DNA of 8,177 nt, from positions 1-8,177 of the forward strand of contig DATLAN010000444.1 of assembly GCA_035527455.1 (NCBI GenBank), written 5' to 3'. Source of the stretch: DATLAN01 sp035527455 (GTDB taxonomy: Bacteria; Planctomycetota; Planctomycetia; Pirellulales; Thermoguttaceae). The position numbers and the translations under genes are program-made. The notes beneath the pieces were generated by a model that was not told the DNA's origin, did not search any database, and worked only from the letters and a program-made list of their open reading frames with translations. Positions 6,119 through 8,177 of this stretch are shown here, in pieces (positions within the stretch are counted from its first letter, which is position 1; every line of letters starts with the position of its first letter).

Positions 6119-7003
6119 TCATCCAGCCTGGCGATTGGGCCGTGCTGCGAGGTGAACTATGTCGCCACGGCGCCGGCGGCGGATTTGCCACTGTTCCCGG
6201 AGGATCCGGGCGAGGAACAGGGGGTTGCCGATGAGATACCTTCGGGCCTTGTTGCCTGGCTGCTGCAACAGCCGCCAGATCCATTCGTGGCCGAGATTTC
6301 GCAGCCACCGCGGTGCCCGACTGAAGTTTTCACCCCAGAAGTCGAACAGGCCGCCGACGGCTATGCACAGCGGCACCTGGAGTTCGTGCCGGTGCCGGTG
6401 AATCCATTGTTCCTGGACGGGATTGCCCATGCCCACCAGCAGGAGGTGGGGCCGGGCCCGGTTGATCCGGTGGATGAGTTCCGCGGTCATTTCCGGATCG
6501 GTCAGATAGCCGTGATGGAATCCCGCGGGCGTCCAGCCCCAGAAGGTCTCGTCGGCATATCCCGCGGCGCGGCGAATCGTCTGGTCGTCGGCTCCCAGCA
6601 GGAAGTAGCGGTATCCCCGGCCGGCCGCTGCGTGCAGGAACTCCGGGATCAGGTCGGTGCCGTTGAGATTGTCTTTGACACGGTGGCCATGCAATCGGCT
6701 GGCCCAACGCACGCCGGTCCCGTCGCCGAACACGCAATCGGCCGAATCAAGCGCCGCGCGATACTGCTCATCGGCGGCGGCCAGGTTGAGCGTGTGGGCA
6801 TTGACGAAGAAGACGCTTCGCGTACGGCCGTCGTATTGCAGGATCAACTCTTCGAGAAGTTCCAGCGCCCGCGGCTTGGTCACGTCGGTGATGTTCACGC
6901 CCAGAACCGTCAGCGAACGATCCGAAGCGGCTTGCTTCCGAGGGGCGTCATGCGTCGCGGGAGCCTCCAGCGTGGCCGTGGCATGATAGTCGTGATCGAA
7001 CAT
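6119..7003 (-). CDS. WecG/TagA/CpsF family glycosyltransferase (GT26)
   Basis: This 294-residue protein has a 30-residue variable N-terminus and then the family core: LGVNITDVT (34-42), NAHTLNLA (68-75), GDGTGVRWASRLHG (93-106) with the conserved Asp94, NGTD (114-117), the Rossmann-like FLLGADD (134-140), GMGNPVQEQW (191-200), GGLFDFWGE (217-225) and RAPRWLRNLGHEWIWRLLQQP (229-249). Members transfer a sugar, such as N-acetylmannosamine or a uronic acid, from a nucleotide donor to an undecaprenyl-diphosphate-linked sugar on the inner face of the cytoplasmic membrane. The family's usual P-K/R-Q-E reads P-V-Q-E, a mild change with the glutamine kept. The arginine-rich C-terminus (274-279) may help membrane association. 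It starts 12 bp after the sugar-phosphate transferase stop, so the two are almost certainly cotranscribed and act in sequence. The donor sugar cannot be read from sequence. Confidence 0.93.
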   Translation of the reverse strand: MFDHDYHATATLEAPATHDAPRKQAASDRSLTVLGVNITDVTKPRALELLEELILQYDGRTRSVFFVNAHTLNLAAADEQYRAALDSADCVFGDGTGVRWASRLHGHRVKDNLNGTDLIPEFLHAAAGRGYRYFLLGADDQTIRRAAGYADETFWGWTPAGFHHGYLTDPEMTAELIHRINRARPHLLLVGMGNPVQEQWIHRHRHELQVPLCIAVGGLFDFWGENFSRAPRWLRNLGHEWIWRLLQQPGNKARRYLIGNPLFLARILREQWQIRRRRRGDIVHLAARPNRQAG

Positions 7004-7015
7004 GGCACCCTCGGT

Positions 7016-7834
7016 TCAATAGGCTCCCCGGCCGGCCAGGACGGCCGTCGGCGTAAGCAGCAGCAGTTTCAGATCGGTCCAGAAGCTCTGATTCCGCACG
7101 TACCAGATGTCCAGCCGCATCCAGTCTTCGAAGCCGATTTCACTGCGGCCGCTGATCTGCCAGAGGCACGTCAAACCCGGCTTGACCGACAAGCGGCGAC
7201 GCTGCCACGCCTTGAACTGGGCCACTTCCTCCAGCACCAGCGGGCGAGGACCGACCAACGACATCCGACCCAGAAGCACGCTGAACAGTTGCGGAGTCTC
7301 GTCGAGGCTGGTCTTGCGCAGGAAGCGTCCGATGCGGGTGATGCGGGGATCGTGCCGGTTCTTGAAGACCGGCCCGCGCTGCTCGTTGGCGACCTCGTGT
7401 TTCCGGCTCGCCGCGTCCAAGACCATGGTGCGGAACTTGAACACTTTGAACGGGCGGCCGCAATACCCGGCGCGGTATTGCCAGAACAGCGGCTTGCCTC
7501 GCGTGGTGACCAGCAGGATCAGGAAGATCGCCAGAATGATCGGCCCGAAGACGATCAGGAGTCCCAGGGCTCCCGCCAAGTCCAATACGCGTTTGGCGAA
7601 CTGGTAGCCCACCGAGAGGTTGCCTTCCGGCTCGACCAGCGCCTGTCCGGCTTCCAGCCGTTTCCCGGCCAGCGAGATCGGTGGTCGGGCGACTCGGCGG
7701 GGTCGCGTTCGGCGAGGATATTCTGCAACGACTTGCCCCATTTGGGGAACGGCCGAGGGCGCGTCGAATATCCCCACGGACTCGTACAGCGGATAGGCAA
7801 CGGTAGGCGGTTCGGCGATAACAGGGGCCATCAT
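7016..7834 (-). CDS. Bacterial sugar transferase (monotopic phosphoglycosyl transferase)
   Basis: This is a PglC/WcaJ-type catalytic domain that starts polysaccharide assembly by moving a sugar 1-phosphate from a nucleotide sugar to undecaprenyl phosphate at the cytoplasmic membrane. In 272 residues: a soluble proline/arginine-rich N-terminus (1-78), KRVLDL leading into a membrane segment (about 86-110), FWQYRAGYCGRPFKVFKFRT (117-136), the catalytic Asp178-Glu179 in KTSLDETPQL, SLVGPRPL (192-199), PGLTCLWQISGR (219-230) and the typical GRGAY end. The N-terminal transmembrane bundle of WcaJ-type enzymes is absent, so this is a short form with a cytosolic extension. I chose the ATG at 7834, followed by a second ATG at 7831, because AAGAAGGA precedes it; a TTG at 7849 would add five residues but lies upstream of that site. 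The gene leads the pair with the GT26 gene. Confidence 0.93.
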   Translation of the reverse strand: MMAPVIAEPPTVAYPLYESVGIFDAPSAVPQMGQVVAEYPRRTRPRRVARPPISLAGKRLEAGQALVEPEGNLSVGYQFAKRVLDLAGALGLLIVFGPIILAIFLILLVTTRGKPLFWQYRAGYCGRPFKVFKFRTMVLDAASRKHEVANEQRGPVFKNRHDPRITRIGRFLRKTSLDETPQLFSVLLGRMSLVGPRPLVLEEVAQFKAWQRRRLSVKPGLTCLWQISGRSEIGFEDWMRLDIWYVRNQSFWTDLKLLLLTPTAVLAGRGAY

Positions 7835-8105
7835 GGTTCCTTCTTGCAAGTCTTGCGATGCTCACGAATCTCCTGGGCAAGGTGCCCTTGCCGCCGACTG
7901 ATCGAGCAAACGGCGCGCCGCCGCCGGGCTGCTCCCATCCAGAAATCGACCGGCGAATCCAAGTCCTTGCAGCACAAACACTTTCGAGGTCGCCTCGCCG
8001 GTTTCGCACGCCAGAAAGACCTTGGCTGTCAGGAGGACCGTTGAAGAAATTCAACGGCGAGAGAAAAAAACGGACGGACGGCGGGGGGCACCAAGAGACG
8101 AGTAG
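7835..8105. other. Leader region of the polysaccharide gene pair, with two hairpins
   Basis: No convincing gene is visible. A 7-bp inverted repeat GGCAAGG/CCTTGCC with a 3-base loop (7876-7892) lies about 42 bases upstream of the transferase start. An 8-bp inverted repeat CCGTTGAA/TTCAACGG with a 4-base loop (8038-8057) is followed on the plus strand by a run of seven A. No clear -10/-35 pair was found on the minus strand. A minus-strand frame ending at 7862 is open for about 58 codons but has mixed third-position GC and no good start. Confidence 0.45.
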
Positions 8106-8177
8106 GCCGGAACCAGCGCAGCGCAGTTCCGGCATCCGGTGTAGAAAGACCGCATGAAGCCACGTGCCGGAACTGCG
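8106..8177. repeat. REP-like inverted repeat running off the right edge
   Basis: GCCGGAAC (8106-8113) and GTTCCGGC (8126-8133) form a perfect 8-bp stem around a 12-base loop made of CAGCGCAGCGCA. A further copy, TGCCGGAACTGCG (8165-8177), is the exact reverse complement of 8122-8134 over 13 bases and ends at the window edge, so the unit probably continues. Alternating copies of a GCCGGAAC-centred palindrome resemble REP/BIME-type extragenic repeats. Confidence 0.65.

Noticed and set aside
7862..8035. Small minus-strand gene upstream of the phosphoglycosyl transferase
   Set aside because: The frame is open for about 58 codons, but third-position GC is only moderate, no ATG or good ribosome site begins it, and the product is unfamiliar.
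6041..8044. 667-codon plus-strand open frame opposite the two polysaccharide genes
   Set aside because: It is antisense to two unmistakable enzymes and crosses their intergenic junction; its composition is that of a shadow frame.

Overview
The window looks like chromosomal DNA from a GC-rich planctomycete, most likely Pirellulales-like. The basis is an exported FGly-type sulfatase, a second sulfatase-fold protein, an outer-membrane barrel resembling the BBP2/OmpL-like porin family common in that phylum, and a PGT/GT26 polysaccharide gene pair. This placement rests on gene content and was not checked by any search.

Layout. Positions 1-2586 hold two minus-strand genes: an NAD(P)/FAD-dependent oxidoreductase (2586 to 1201) and, 90 bp downstream, a sulfatase (1110 to 1) whose C-terminus lies outside the window. 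A 528-bp gap with several small hairpins separates them from a divergent plus-strand porin (3115-4506). The porin converges, with a 5-bp gap, on a minus-strand sulfatase-superfamily gene (5729 to 4512) that has lost most catalytic and metal-binding residues. A perfect 9-bp-stem hairpin lies in the last codons of that gene, just after the porin stop. Positions 5766-5984 hold a composite inverted repeat: arrays of a 7-base unit (GTTKTCR and its complement) face each other around a core with its own 12-bp inverted repeat. Positions 6007-7834 hold a minus-strand exopolysaccharide pair: a phosphoglycosyl transferase (7834 to 7016), then 12 bp later a WecG/TagA/CpsF glycosyltransferase (7003 to 6119), and possibly a 34-codon ORF (6111 to 6007). 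The right edge (7835-8177) is leader DNA with hairpins and a REP-like inverted repeat that runs off the window.

Function. The PGT would load a sugar phosphate onto the undecaprenyl-phosphate carrier and the GT26 enzyme would add the next sugar, starting a surface polysaccharide. The intact sulfatase probably removes sulfate esters from external polysaccharides, and the porin could admit small solutes. Nothing in the sequence ties the oxidoreductase or the degenerate sulfatase-like protein to either process.

I see no clear new multi-gene system. The most unusual items are the oxidoreductase without its redox disulfide, the apparent pseudo-sulfatase, and the heptad-repeat element. Long antisense open frames opposite nearly every gene are treated as shadows produced by high third-position GC.
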